Shown: positions 1 to 8,800, numbered from the stretch's first letter. The stretch is 13,582 nucleotides of DNA from Lachnospiraceae bacterium (GCA_017651385.1 JAGCCY010000292.1:1-13582); one strand, 5' to 3'. Notes: a model not told the origin generated them from the letters alone. Numbers and translations: made by a program.

Positions 1-2
1 AG

Positions 3-389
3 GAGACGAACAGAAAGCATTGTGATTCGAGAGTTTCGGAAAGAGCTCTTCGCGAGATCTATCTTAAGGTATTTGAGATAATCGTAAAGGAGGCTTCACC
101 ATACACGATCATGTCGTCTTACAATGCGATAAACGGCGTAAGGACAGCCGAGAACAAGGAGCTTCTTACCGATGTCCTCCGCGGCGAGTGGGGCTTTAAG
201 GGACTTGTTACTACCGACTGGTGGGGCAGGAGCGAGCACTACAAGGAAGTTCTTGCAGGAAACGATATAAAGATGGCCAACGGTTTCCCCGACCGCTTAA
301 AGCTTGCAATGGACAAGGGCGCTCTTACGAGAAAAGATCTCGAGACCTGCGCAAGAAGGATACTTGAACTTATCCTTAAGGTAGATTAA
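3..389 (+). CDS. Glycoside hydrolase family 3 (beta-glucosidase-like), C-terminal fragment
   Basis: The reading frame is open from base 3 and the gene starts before the window, so only the last 128 residues are present. They match the end of the GH3 TIM-barrel domain: a SERALREIYL helix, the MSSYNAING segment, and GFKGLVTTDWWG, in which the Asp encoded at 216-218 is the expected catalytic nucleophile of the (S/T)DWW motif. The family hydrolyses beta-glucosides or related beta-glycosides by a retaining mechanism. The protein stops about 57 residues after the nucleophile, right after the closing helix of the barrel (ARRILELILK). In most GH3 enzymes an alpha/beta sandwich domain and often an Fn3-like domain follow, so the order here is probably reversed, with the sandwich domain upstream, as I recall for Butyrivibrio and Ruminococcus albus beta-glucosidases. 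A single-domain barrel enzyme is the alternative. No signal peptide can be judged. Family is certain; substrate is inferred. Confidence 0.9.
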   Translation, partial: ETNRKHCDSRVSERALREIYLKVFEIIVKEASPYTIMSSYNAINGVRTAENKELLTDVLRGEWGFKGLVTTDWWGRSEHYKEVLAGNDIKMANGFPDRLKLAMDKGALTRKDLETCARRILELILKVD

Positions 390-400
390 TAAAGAATTTC

Positions 401-425
401 AAGGGACGCTTATGCGTCCCTTTTT
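401..425 (+). terminator. Rho-independent terminator of the GH3 gene
   Basis: A 9-bp perfect stem AAGGGACGC/GCGTCCCTT (401-409 with 414-422) with a TTAT loop runs into a T tract at 421-425. It lies 12 bases after the GH3 stop codon and just before the -35 of the next promoter, so it separates the two transcription units. Confidence 0.9.
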
Positions 426-427
426 GC

Positions 428-456
428 TTGACCGTATCTTAAATCAAGACTATCAT
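428..456 (+). promoter_or_regulatory. Sigma-A type promoter of the SseB/hydrolase/nuclease operon
   Basis: TTGACC (428-433), a 17-base spacer and TATCAT (451-456) give near-consensus -35 and -10 boxes. Transcription would start near 463, leaving a leader of about 78 bases. The leader begins with a small hairpin, AGGGT/ACCCT (465-469 with 474-478, AAAA loop). The prediction is from sequence match only. Confidence 0.65.
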
Positions 457-540
457 ACCATCATAGGGTAAAAACCCTGATGCGGGCATAAAATGACAGT
501 TTTGTGCCGGGACGATCTATTTTATATTAAAGGAGTTCAT

Positions 541-1368
541 ATGATCAATTGGGATGTTAACAAGCCTGTTGAGAATCCTTATCTTAACGAGCTTTTAAGT
601 AAGAGGGCAGGCATCGACACTTACGATCCGGAGTACGGAGAGCTTATGGACAAGATCTGTAAGCAGATAGCGCTTGACGCGGTATTTCTGGTGGTTACGG
701 ATATGGATGAGTCGATGATCGAAAAACACGATGACGGGACAGCCACATTCAAGGCAGGATTAAAGATCAAGTTCGACCAGCTTAAGACACAGAGCGGTGA
801 GATACTTCTTCCGCTTTTCACAGACTGGGAAAATTTAAGAAAATGGAAGAAGTATGCGCAGGGTAATCCCACCACACTTATCTTTTCCTTCGATGAGATA
901 TGTGCGCTTACCGAGCAGCAGAACCAGGGTGCCATCATCAATGCGTTCGGCGACAACATGATACTTCCTCCGGATCTTATAAAGTTTATAAAGGCCAAGA
1001 AAAATGCCGCATTTGCAAAAGTCGACAAGATGATAATCGAAAAGGATACAGAGGTAACGGTAGGCGAGCCCAGCCCTTATCCGACGGAAATGACGGAAGC
1101 CATTAAAGAGTATGCAAAGACAAATAAGGACATAAATGCCATATATCTTAAACTGATGATCAAAGACGGTGAGCAGAGTTTCCTTCTTACGGTCGATTTT
1201 AAGGGAGATCAGAACGAGATATTTAACGGCATTGCGGATGCGGGAAGAGAATTTCTTCCTAAAGGCATGTATATCGACATAATCCCGATGGATTCCGATT
1301 TCGGACGCAAGGTGGCCGACAACGAGCCTTTCTACAAAAAGAGATTTACACCGTTTATGGTGGTTTAG
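541..1368 (+). CDS. SseB family protein (enhanced serine sensitivity-like)
   Basis: A 275-residue soluble protein with the two-part SseB layout. The N-terminal SseB domain (about 30-155) contains the ILLPLFTDWENLRKW strand/helix typical of the family. The C-terminal SseB domain (about 175-272) begins at EPSPYP and ends in the NEPFYKKRF motif. SseB proteins are named after an E. coli overexpression phenotype (serine sensitivity); their biochemical role is unknown, so no reaction can be given. There is no signal peptide or membrane segment. I chose ATG 541 because AAAGGAG at 529-535 stands 5 bases upstream; an in-frame ATG at 493 would add 16 residues but has no good ribosome site. It is the first gene of a four-gene operon, 20 bases ahead of the first hydrolase. 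Confidence 0.82.
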   Translation: MINWDVNKPVENPYLNELLSKRAGIDTYDPEYGELMDKICKQIALDAVFLVVTDMDESMIEKHDDGTATFKAGLKIKFDQLKTQSGEILLPLFTDWENLRKWKKYAQGNPTTLIFSFDEICALTEQQNQGAIINAFGDNMILPPDLIKFIKAKKNAAFAKVDKMIIEKDTEVTVGEPSPYPTEMTEAIKEYAKTNKDINAIYLKLMIKDGEQSFLLTVDFKGDQNEIFNGIADAGREFLPKGMYIDIIPMDSDFGRKVADNEPFYKKRFTPFMVV

Positions 1369-1388
1369 GCGAAAGAAAGGGGCAGTAT

Positions 1389-2228
1389 ATGGGATCGGTT
1401 AAAGTTGATGAAGGAATTTCAGTATATTACGAAGAATACGGAAACGGAGACAAGTACATTCTTTCCGCGCAGGTTGGATTTTACCCTGAAGGCGTGCAGC
1501 AGAAGCTCGCTGAAATGGGTTATCATGTGTATTGCATTACATTAAGAGGGTTTGCGCCTTCGTCGTATGTGACGGTTGATTACGGTGAGAACTGGTACGA
1601 TGTTTTTGCATCCGATGTTGTAAAGGTTGCGGATGCCCTCGGGATCGATAAATTCACCTATATGGGAGCTTCGCACGGAGCGGGGCTTGGCTGGCATTTA
1701 ATGCTTAACGATCCCGACAGAGTAAATGCTTTTGTGGCCATGGTGCCGGGACCGCACAGTTTAAAAGAAGGTGTCATGTCCATAAGACAGATGCTGCTTC
1801 AGGGTATCATTTCATCGCCGCCTCCGATGGATCCGCCGATCGACAGCGACGAAAAAAGACAGGCAAGGCGCGATAAAAGGGCTTTATGGATTTCAAACCT
1901 TCCCGAAGCGGACGAAAGGGAAAAGGCTGTTGAGTACGGCCGTCCCCTTATGAAATACAAAGACGAGGAGACTCTTTGCGAGCAGTTAAGAAAGATCGAT
2001 GTTCCCACACTTATACTCGGCGGTGTCGACGATCCGATAAGCACTCCCGATCTTATGATAAGGACGGCAAAATGCCTTCCGCATTGTAAGCTTGTGGTCT
2101 ATTCAAACTGTGGTCACAACATTGACACGGATCTCGTGGAAGAACTTGCATTTGAGGCCGATCACTTCATAAAGCGTGCCGCAGCGGACGGCAAATGGTA
2201 CGAAAAACTTGAGGATCAGAAGGTATGA
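1389..2228 (+). CDS. Alpha/beta hydrolase, 279 aa
   Basis: The length and fold pattern are those of a classical alpha/beta hydrolase. The nucleophile elbow is G-A-S95-H-G (residues 93-97), the acid is probably Asp214 or Asp215 in GGVDDP, and the catalytic His is His243 in NCGHN, so the triad appears intact. A mobile lid is suggested by residues 128-190, which include the proline-rich stretch SSPPPMDPP (142-150). The usual HG oxyanion loop is replaced by AQVGFYP (27-33). The enzyme is cytoplasmic, with no signal peptide. The substrate is unknown; esterase, lactonase or peptidase activity are all possible in this fold. A GAAAGGGG ribosome site (1375-1382) lies 6 bases ahead of the ATG. The stop overlaps the start of the next hydrolase (ATGA), which suggests translational coupling. 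Confidence 0.88.
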   Translation: MGSVKVDEGISVYYEEYGNGDKYILSAQVGFYPEGVQQKLAEMGYHVYCITLRGFAPSSYVTVDYGENWYDVFASDVVKVADALGIDKFTYMGASHGAGLGWHLMLNDPDRVNAFVAMVPGPHSLKEGVMSIRQMLLQGIISSPPPMDPPIDSDEKRQARRDKRALWISNLPEADEREKAVEYGRPLMKYKDEETLCEQLRKIDVPTLILGGVDDPISTPDLMIRTAKCLPHCKLVVYSNCGHNIDTDLVEELAFEADHFIKRAAADGKWYEKLEDQKV

Positions 2229-2782
2229 ACACAAAATCCATTGCTGTTTTCTTTCCGGGCATCGGGTATCACAACGACAAACCTCTTCTTTATTATTCAA
2301 GAAGGATATTGTCGGGTTTAGGCTATGAGACTTATTGCGTTGGATACGAAAACCTTCCCCAAAAGATAAGAGGCGACAAAGCCGGGATGGACGAAGCCGC
2401 AAAGATAGCTTACGGTCAGGCAAAAGAAGCTTTGGATGCACTTGATCTTAAAGATTATCAAAACGTCGTCTTTGTGGGAAAGAGCATCGGGACCGGCGTT
2501 GCGGCGAAGTATGCAATGGATCGTAATATTCATGCCAAGCTTGTTCTTTATACCCCTGTCGAGAAGACCTTTTCTTTTTCCGTTAAGAATGCGATAGCAT
2601 TCATAGGTACAAACGACCCGTGGTCGGAATTAAAGGAAGTTGAACGGCTTGCAAAAGAACAGGACGTTCCGCTTTACGAATACGAAAAATGCAACCATTC
2701 GCTTGAATGCGAAAACTGGCTTGAAAATATAGAAATACTGCATGATGTGATGGAAAAGACCTTAAGTTTTGTGAACGCATAG
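2225..2782 (+). CDS. Small alpha/beta hydrolase-like protein, 185 aa
   Basis: A compact alpha/beta hydrolase-like protein of about 185 residues without an evident lid domain. The first strand is IAVFFPGIGYHNDKP (6-20), the nucleophile elbow is V-G-K-S87-I-G (84-89), the acid is Asp131 in GTNDPW, and the His is His158 in NHSLE. All three triad positions therefore seem filled. It resembles the short dienelactone-hydrolase/KANL3-Tex30-like group more than the preceding 279-residue hydrolase, so the pair is not an obvious recent duplication. The start codon lies inside the stop region of the upstream gene (ATGA), pointing to coupled translation and perhaps to joint function. The substrate is unknown. 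The next gene follows after 8 bases. Confidence 0.82.
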   Translation: MNTKSIAVFFPGIGYHNDKPLLYYSRRILSGLGYETYCVGYENLPQKIRGDKAGMDEAAKIAYGQAKEALDALDLKDYQNVVFVGKSIGTGVAAKYAMDRNIHAKLVLYTPVEKTFSFSVKNAIAFIGTNDPWSELKEVERLAKEQDVPLYEYEKCNHSLECENWLENIEILHDVMEKTLSFVNA

Positions 2783-2790
2783 GAGACAAA

Positions 2791-3396
2791 ATGAGCGAAT
2801 CCCTGACCGCGCACGACAGTACCATAAGAGAGCCTTTATTTGATTTTCTTGAGGAAAAATACGGCAAGATCCGCATTCTCGAAGAAAAACAGATAGGAAA
2901 AGTGCGCGCGGATGTTGTGATGGTGACGCCGGACGCCCTATACGGTATAGAGATAAAGAGCGACAACGACAGTTACACCCGTCTGGAGGCTCAGGTCAAA
3001 AATTATAATCTTTATTACGATTATAACATTGTGGCAGTAGGTAGTTCACATGCCGGTCATATAGCGGAGCATGTGCCTGAGTGGTGGGGGATCATAAGTG
3101 TCGAGGAGATAAACGGAAAGCTTGATTTTTATGTTTTACGGGAAGCGAAGCCAAACCCTAAGGTCAAGCCGGCTTATAAGATAAAGATACTCTGGCGTCC
3201 CGAACTTGCAAGGATACAGGCAAAAAACAGGCTTCCGGTCTATAAAGAGAAAAGCAAGTCATTTGTACAAAAGGCCGTTCTTGACCGTGTGCCCGAAGAA
3301 ATTCTTTGGGTGCAGGTCTCGGAGGAATTGTTTGAACGCGACTACAACACGATCGAAAATGAGATAAAAGAATTTAAAGGAAAAAAGAAAAAGTGA
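2791..3396 (+). CDS. sce7726-type PD-(D/E)XK nuclease-fold protein
   Basis: A 201-residue protein with a restriction-endonuclease-like core. It has an early conserved Glu (Glu15 in IREPLFDFL), Asp41 in KVRADVVMV, Glu54-Ile-Lys56 in YGIEIKSD (the (D/E)XK part), and then SYTRLEAQVKNY (61-72) with the Arg and Gln typical of the sce7726/MmcB group. These groups are predicted nucleases; MmcB-like proteins have been linked to DNA repair, but the function of sce7726 proteins is not established. The tail is basic (GKKKK) and could bind nucleic acid. No DNA-recognition domain or methylase lies nearby, so this is not a simple restriction enzyme. The ribosome site GGAGA overlaps the stop codon of the preceding hydrolase, placing the gene in the same operon. 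The terminator at 3403-3436 follows. Confidence 0.8.
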   Translation: MSESLTAHDSTIREPLFDFLEEKYGKIRILEEKQIGKVRADVVMVTPDALYGIEIKSDNDSYTRLEAQVKNYNLYYDYNIVAVGSSHAGHIAEHVPEWWGIISVEEINGKLDFYVLREAKPNPKVKPAYKIKILWRPELARIQAKNRLPVYKEKSKSFVQKAVLDRVPEEILWVQVSEELFERDYNTIENEIKEFKGKKKK

Positions 3397-3402
3397 GACT
3401 GT

Positions 3403-3436
3403 TTTTACCGGGCTTTTTGCCCGGTAAAATTTTTTT
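3403..3436 (+). terminator. Strong Rho-independent terminator
   Basis: An 11-bp perfect stem (3403-3413 with 3419-3429; core ACCGGGC/GCCCGGT extended by TTTT/AAAA) closes a five-T loop and is followed by seven T (3430-3436). It ends the SseB/hydrolase/nuclease operon. Confidence 0.95.
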
Positions 3437-3522
3437 AAAAAACTATTTTTGTTTTTAATTATTAATTAATTCAGTTACGCTATATTATTACCATACCCCA
3501 TAACCCCAATGTACCATTCTCA

Positions 3523-3566
3523 ATAAAAGAGGCAGCCGGCAAAGTCGACCACCTCTTTTATATTTT
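3523..3566 (+). terminator. Intergenic hairpin, possible second terminator or end of a small RNA
   Basis: ATAAAAGAGG (3523-3532) pairs perfectly with CCTCTTTTAT (3552-3561). The 19-base loop can fold further (CGGC/GTCG around AAA, one wobble pair). The T-rich run TATTTT follows at 3561-3566. It stands 87 bases after the strong terminator and just before the promoter of the exonuclease gene. It could be a backup terminator, the 3' end of a short unannotated transcript, or a bidirectional terminator, since the A-rich 5' arm would read as a T tract on the other strand. Confidence 0.5.
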
Positions 3567-3594
3567 GGGTAATCTTTTAAATATCTGGTATAAT
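3565..3594 (+). promoter_or_regulatory. Extended -10 promoter of the exonuclease III gene
   Basis: TGGTATAAT at 3586-3594 is a perfect extended -10 (TGN plus TATAAT). The best -35 is a poor TTGGGT (3565-3570, 18-base spacer), as is common for extended -10 promoters. Transcription would begin near 3601. GAGAATGGT at 3614-3622 in the leader is the reverse complement of ACCATTCTC at 3513-3521. The ribosome site is GAGAGGG (3642-3648). Confidence 0.7.
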
Positions 3595-3652
3595 AAGAAA
3601 AAACATCGTTTAAGAGAATGGTTTGGCGATCATTTAAGAATGAGAGGGTATT

Positions 3653-4411
3653 ATGAAGAGATTTATATCATGGAACGTTAATGGATTAAGAGCCTGCAGG
3701 GATAAGGGATTTACCGAATTTTTCAATTCGATCGATGCCGACGCTTTCTGCCTTCAGGAGACAAAACTTTCCGAAGGTCAGATCGATCTTTCGCTCCCGG
3801 GCTATCATCAGTATTGGAATTATGCCGAAAAGAAGGGCTATTCGGGTACCGCTATATTTACAAAGGATGAGCCTTTAAGCGTAACCTACGGGCTTGGCAT
3901 CGAAGAACACGACCATGAGGGAAGAGTCATAACGCTTGAATACCCGGAATATTATCTTATTACGGTCTATGTGCCTAATTCAAAGGAAGATCTTTCCCGC
4001 CTTGAATACCGCATGCGCTGGGAGGACGATTTTCTTGCGTATGTCAAAAGACTTGAAGCAGACAAACCTGTTATCTACTGCGGTGACTTAAATGTTGCGC
4101 ATAAGGAGATAGATCTTAAAAATCCAAAGACCAATCATCACAATGCGGGCTTTACCGACGAGGAGCGCGCAAAATTTGATGCGGTGGTAAATAACGGTCT
4201 TATAGATACATTCAGGTTCTTTTACCCTGATGTAAAAGACGCCTATTCGTGGTGGAGTTACCGTTTTCAGGCAAGGCAAAAGAACGCAGGCTGGAGGATA
4301 GACTATTTTGTGGTCTCCGAAAGTCTTAAAGACAAACTTAAAGAGGCAAAGATCCATACCGATATTTTCGGTTCCGATCATTGCCCCGTCGAACTTGATA
4401 TAGATATCTAA
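3653..4411 (+). CDS. xth: Exodeoxyribonuclease III / AP endonuclease (ExoA/Xth family)
   Basis: A full-length 252-residue member of the exonuclease III family, which cuts the DNA backbone 5' of abasic sites and removes 3' blocking groups in base excision repair. The hallmark blocks are present in order: SWNVNGLRA with Asn8, LQETK with Glu36, GYSGTAIF (62-69), YVPN with Tyr106, GDLNVAH with Asp145 and Asn147, the [11 protein letters not shown] loop (159-172), SWWSYR (199-204), WRIDYFVVS (214-222) and GSDHCPVEL with Asp242 and His243. The Mg-binding and catalytic residues are therefore complete. The start follows GAGAGGG at good distance. It has its own promoter and no GC-rich terminator before the signalling gene 62 bases downstream, so some read-through is possible. 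I see no functional link to that cluster. Confidence 0.96.
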   Translation: MKRFISWNVNGLRACRDKGFTEFFNSIDADAFCLQETKLSEGQIDLSLPGYHQYWNYAEKKGYSGTAIFTKDEPLSVTYGLGIEEHDHEGRVITLEYPEYYLITVYVPNSKEDLSRLEYRMRWEDDFLAYVKRLEADKPVIYCGDLNVAHKEIDLKNPKTNHHNAGFTDEERAKFDAVVNNGLIDTFRFFYPDVKDAYSWWSYRFQARQKNAGWRIDYFVVSESLKDKLKEAKIHTDIFGSDHCPVELDIDI

Positions 4412-4473
4412 GATACGGCATAAGGTTTTTGTGTTTTTAAAAAAGCTTTAGCCGATATGCGGGAGGCTTTTAT

Positions 4474-5772
4474 ATGGATGCATCGGTATATGCTCAGGTG
4501 TTGATCGAGACATGGGCCGCTTTTATGGCTTTGGTAATGTTTTTTATCACGCGTTCGGTTATGAGGAAGAACAATCCCAAGCGTAATGACATCATTTTGA
4601 TGAATCTGTTTACGTTTGTTCTGCTTGTTGCCGATGCCTTGGCATATGTATACCAGGGCAGTCCTTCGAAACTCGCATATTACATGGTGCGTATCAGTAA
4701 TTTTACCGTGTTTTCCATGAATCATTTATTGATAGCGACCATTTCAAGGCTCCTTTCCGTTAATCTGAAAGAGAACGGTTCAAGGCGCAGACCGTACTGG
4801 TTTTACTGCGGTATGGTGCTGCTTGCACTTGATATGTGCCAGCTTATCGTCAATATTTTCACCAGACATCTTTATTCTTTTGATGCGGACAATCTGTATC
4901 ACAGAGAAAGCTTATACAGTATATTCATAGTAATTCAGCTTCTTGTAATGTTAATGGATCTTATCGTGGTCGCGATCTACAGAAAGCTCCTGACCAAAAA
5001 AGAGATCATGTCATATGTTTCTTTCATACTTTTCCCGATTCTTGCAACGGTGTGGATATTGTTCAATTACGGGATATCACTTTCAAATATAGCCGTATTT
5101 ACTTCTCTTCTTTTGATCGTATTCTTAATGGCACTCGACGATACCGAAAAATTTTCAAAGATGCATGAAAAGATAATCACGGATTTTGCCGGTATGGTGG
5201 AAGCACGTGAAGAGGGAACAGGTATTCATGTCCGGAAAGAAGCGATCTATGTCGAAGCGATCGGAAATCAGATGATCAAAAAAGGGATCTATTATAAAAA
5301 AATGAAGCCCGACCTTGTGGAAAAGATGGCAAAGGCCGCTCCGCTTCACGATATGGGTAAGATCGCCATATCCGATGCAATTCTCAACAAACCCTCAAAG
5401 CTTACCGACGAAGAGTTTGCGACAGTCAAAAAACACACCACCGAAGGTATGAAGCTTTTGTCGAAGACCATCCTTTCGGTAGGCGGAGGCGGATACATGG
5501 AAGACGCGCTGGATATGGCGTGGAGCCATCATGAGAGATGGGACGGAACAGGATATCCGCAGGGTCTTAAAGGAGAAGATATACCCGTTACGGCCAGGGT
5601 AATGGCGGTAGCGGATACTTTTGACGCACTCATATCGAACCGTCCTTACAGGAAAGCATATTCTTTTGACGAGGCCGTATCCATCATAAAAGAGGAGTCC
5701 GGTACGCACTTTGACCCCATGATAGTCGATTGTTTTTTGGATATAGCCGATGAATTCAGAGAAGAAGTCTGA
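4474..5772 (+). CDS. 7TM-anchored HD-GYP domain phosphodiesterase
   Basis: A 432-residue membrane protein. Seven hydrophobic segments lie at about 8-26, 38-60, 70-92, 108-130, 147-170, 179-198 and 202-221, followed by a cytoplasmic HD-GYP domain (about 230-430). HD-GYP enzymes hydrolyse cyclic di-GMP and sometimes related dinucleotides. The motif set is canonical: Glu243 with TGIHVR (His252), APLHDMGKIAI with His292, Asp293 and Lys296, His321, HHERWDGTGYP (352-362), Asp381 and NRPYR (389-393), where the Arg residues contact substrate in the family. It is predicted to be catalytically competent. The N-terminal part is not a named sensor domain that I recognise, but the 7TM shape suggests reception of a membrane or extracellular cue. 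The ribosome site is GGGAGG (4461-4466), 7 bases before ATG. It stands 46 bases before the giant sensor kinase and is likely cotranscribed with it. Confidence 0.92.
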   Translation: MDASVYAQVLIETWAAFMALVMFFITRSVMRKNNPKRNDIILMNLFTFVLLVADALAYVYQGSPSKLAYYMVRISNFTVFSMNHLLIATISRLLSVNLKENGSRRRPYWFYCGMVLLALDMCQLIVNIFTRHLYSFDADNLYHRESLYSIFIVIQLLVMLMDLIVVAIYRKLLTKKEIMSYVSFILFPILATVWILFNYGISLSNIAVFTSLLLIVFLMALDDTEKFSKMHEKIITDFAGMVEAREEGTGIHVRKEAIYVEAIGNQMIKKGIYYKKMKPDLVEKMAKAAPLHDMGKIAISDAILNKPSKLTDEEFATVKKHTTEGMKLLSKTILSVGGGGYMEDALDMAWSHHERWDGTGYPQGLKGEDIPVTARVMAVADTFDALISNRPYRKAYSFDEAVSIIKEESGTHFDPMIVDCFLDIADEFREEV

Positions 5773-5818
5773 TCTTTGTCATATTACGATGACCATAAAT
5801 TGATAGCGGAGTATACGC

Positions 5819-8800
5819 ATGTCGGTAGAAACAGTATTGCAAAAATACGATGATACGATAAGAGTCGTATCTCGCGAATTCGGAAAATATAACGATTCTT
5901 TGTTTGAACAGATGCCTTTTGCGGAATGGAAGAATCTTCTTGTCACAAGGTCCGCAAAAACAAGAGAGTTGTATTTTGCCTATAAAGAGACGATAGATGA
6001 ATTAAGATCCGAAGTTATAAAGGATCTTTCCGATGAAGAAATGGATGCGGTCTACGACTATGTCTATAAGATCCGCAAGGATTTCAATCTTCAGGATCCT
6101 CCGATATATTCAAAACTCATAAAAATGCTTATCTCTCACTACGAGGAAAAGCAGGATTATCCCAAACTTGCCTACCTTTATACCCTGTACTGGCAGACGG
6201 TCGACGAATATTATGTAAAAGCGATCCCCGAAAAAGCGTCCGAGATAATGGATATCGCCAAAAAAGCGGTCAGGATGGCGCTTAAAAATGTGGATATCCT
6301 TAAGAAAGCGGCTGCCGATGAAGAAAATCCCGGATATCTTATGAATCCTTTCGTGCTCGGTATCAATTATATAAGCGAGCACAGTAAGGATGCTCCTTCA
6401 CAGATGGAGGCAGTGGAGCAGTACTACGATCTGCTTGAAAAGTATTACATTCTCGTAAAAGGTGAGAAAATTCTGGAAGACGGTCTTGCCGACATCTACA
6501 TGGATATCTTAAAGAGCAAAGTTCTCGGGCTTTTTTATCAGGTGCTTAAATACCATGAGGATGAGCTTTCGGATTACTTTGACTTTTTTAAGAAAAAGAA
6601 CATCACATCCAACGATGAATACGTAAATATATTGTTCCTTTTGGAAAACGACTATTTCTACAGACGAAGAGACGAATCGGAAATAGTCAAAGACCTTGAG
6701 GAAATGTATTTTAAGACCATTGCAAAGCTTATAAAAGCGGGAAAGATCACTCAGGGCGGTGATGAAGGATTAAGGGATCAGACTCTGGGCCTTATGTACG
6801 TTCTTATGATAATCACCGACAAGTCAAATCTCGACAGAAGCCGTAAGCGTGAAATAATAAGATCCGTATCCGATGAATTTATGAAGTATATTTCTTCGAT
6901 AGCATACGAAGATTATAATCTTATAAACAGCTACGATGAGTGTATGCTGGATCTTTTTGAGTACAATTTTAAGTATGCCAGGGGCGCATATGAAAAGGAA
7001 GAGATCGTCATGTCTTACCTCGTAAGACGCCAGCCGATCACTTTTATACACAGTCTGATGGTGCAGAGCATCGCATCGCTTATTACGGTTTCTTTGCTTA
7101 AGACTAACCGGGAGCTGTTTGCCCCGCTTAAGCATGTAAAGCTGTCGACCGATGAAGGGCCGGTCGATTATGCAAAAGAAAGCGACTTTGACAAGGCAGT
7201 CATAAAGTATGTCGAAAAGGCGGCTTTTTATCACGATCTTGGAAAGTGTGCCGTAAGCGCGGTTATCAACATGCAGGTCAGACCTCTTTTTGACGATGAA
7301 TTTGAGATCATAAAGATGCATCCCATAAAGAACAGGGAAGTACTTCACGACGATCCGGATTTCGGTATATATTCGGATGTCATGTGCGGACATCATAAGT
7401 CTTTTGACGGAAAGAGCGGATATCCCGCATCCTTTGACGGTACCGCATCGCCGTATAAGATCATAATCGATATAGTGTCCATAGCCGATACCATAGACGC
7501 AGCGACCGATATCTTGGGCAGAAACTGTGCAAAGGGCAAAAACTTTGCAAAAGTTTTCGAAGAGATGATAGAGGGAAGCGGGAGAAGATATAACGGACAG
7601 ATCATAAGCGTGCTCGGTAAGGACGTGGATTTAAGGAATACACTTTCAAGACTTACGGGTGCGGGACGATTCGATATCTATTACAATGCTTACCATCATG
7701 TGGAAGATACTGCGGCCAGACAGAAGAAGACCAAGCGTAAAAAACTGTCCCTGCGGGCAAGGATGAATGTTCTTTTTATGGCGTTTTTGCTGGTGGGAGG
7801 CGGAACTGCGCTTATATTCCATTTTATAAGAAACAACTCAAACCGCGAGACTATCACAAGACAGAACGAGGAATATCTGTCCGATGCAACGATCCTTTTA
7901 TCCGACTATGTGGATAATACTCTTTATGAAGCGGCCAAAAAGTTGAAGAGTCTTTCGGGAGTCCTTTCAAAAATGTACGCGGGGACCCCGGGTGAAGATA
8001 TCAATACTTATCTTGAAACATTCAACGACCAGACGGTTTTCGATTACATAGAATATGCTTCATCGGACGGAACTCTCCACAGTCTTGGCGGAAATTCCGC
8101 TTGCCGGGATGAAGAATGGTTTAGATCCGGTATGTCGGGAGGATCGGGTTACACATATGTCGAAAGAACACCGGTAACCGGCAAGCCTGCGATCATATTC
8201 TACGAGCCTGTCAAAGACAGCGGGAGAGTCGTGGGTGTACTTGTGGGCCGTTACGACAAGATAAGAGTCAAAGAGATCTTAAATGCCGAGCTTTTCGGAA
8301 TCTATCCCGAAACATTACTGTTAAATTCGGACGGAGATATTATCGTATCAACGGGTGAGACCGCCATTACAGGGTTTGCACAGGGGCTCGACGCCGGACT
8401 TAAGGATGCGGATTTTGTAAAAGGTACATATGAGGGACTTGAGGATTTTTTAAGGGACGACAATACCTCGGAAGTTGTCATGCGATACAGGGATGAAGAC
8501 GGTACCACTATCATATCGGTATCAAGAGTCGGCCGAAGCGACTGGTTTATATTACAGATCTTTCCTTCAAGTTTAAACTCAAGCATGACGGAAGGTTTAA
8601 ACAGGTTCAATACGATGAGTTCGGTTTCCGTCCTGTTTATAATATTTACTTCTTTCACCCTGGTAATGATGACGTTTTACCGCCAGAGGGAGAAACTTGA
8701 AAAGGCGGTCGAAGATGCAACGGCGGAAAAGGAAAGACTTATCTTTGCCCTTAAGGATGCAAATACAAGGGCGGTCGAGGCAGCTTCCGATGCCACCGCG

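Noticed and set aside
493..540. Upstream in-frame ATG for the SseB-family gene
   Set aside because: It has no convincing ribosome site, whereas AAAGGAG lies at the right distance from ATG 541, and the added 16 residues do not look like part of the family.
2791..3396. Restriction enzyme of a restriction-modification system
   Set aside because: The PD-(D/E)XK core is present but there is no methyltransferase or specificity gene nearby, and the motif set is closer to sce7726/MmcB-type proteins.
6824..7396. Long open frame on the minus strand (190 codons)
   Set aside because: It lies wholly inside the well-supported giant kinase, and its translation shows no family pattern; it is a by-product of the codon use of the + strand gene.
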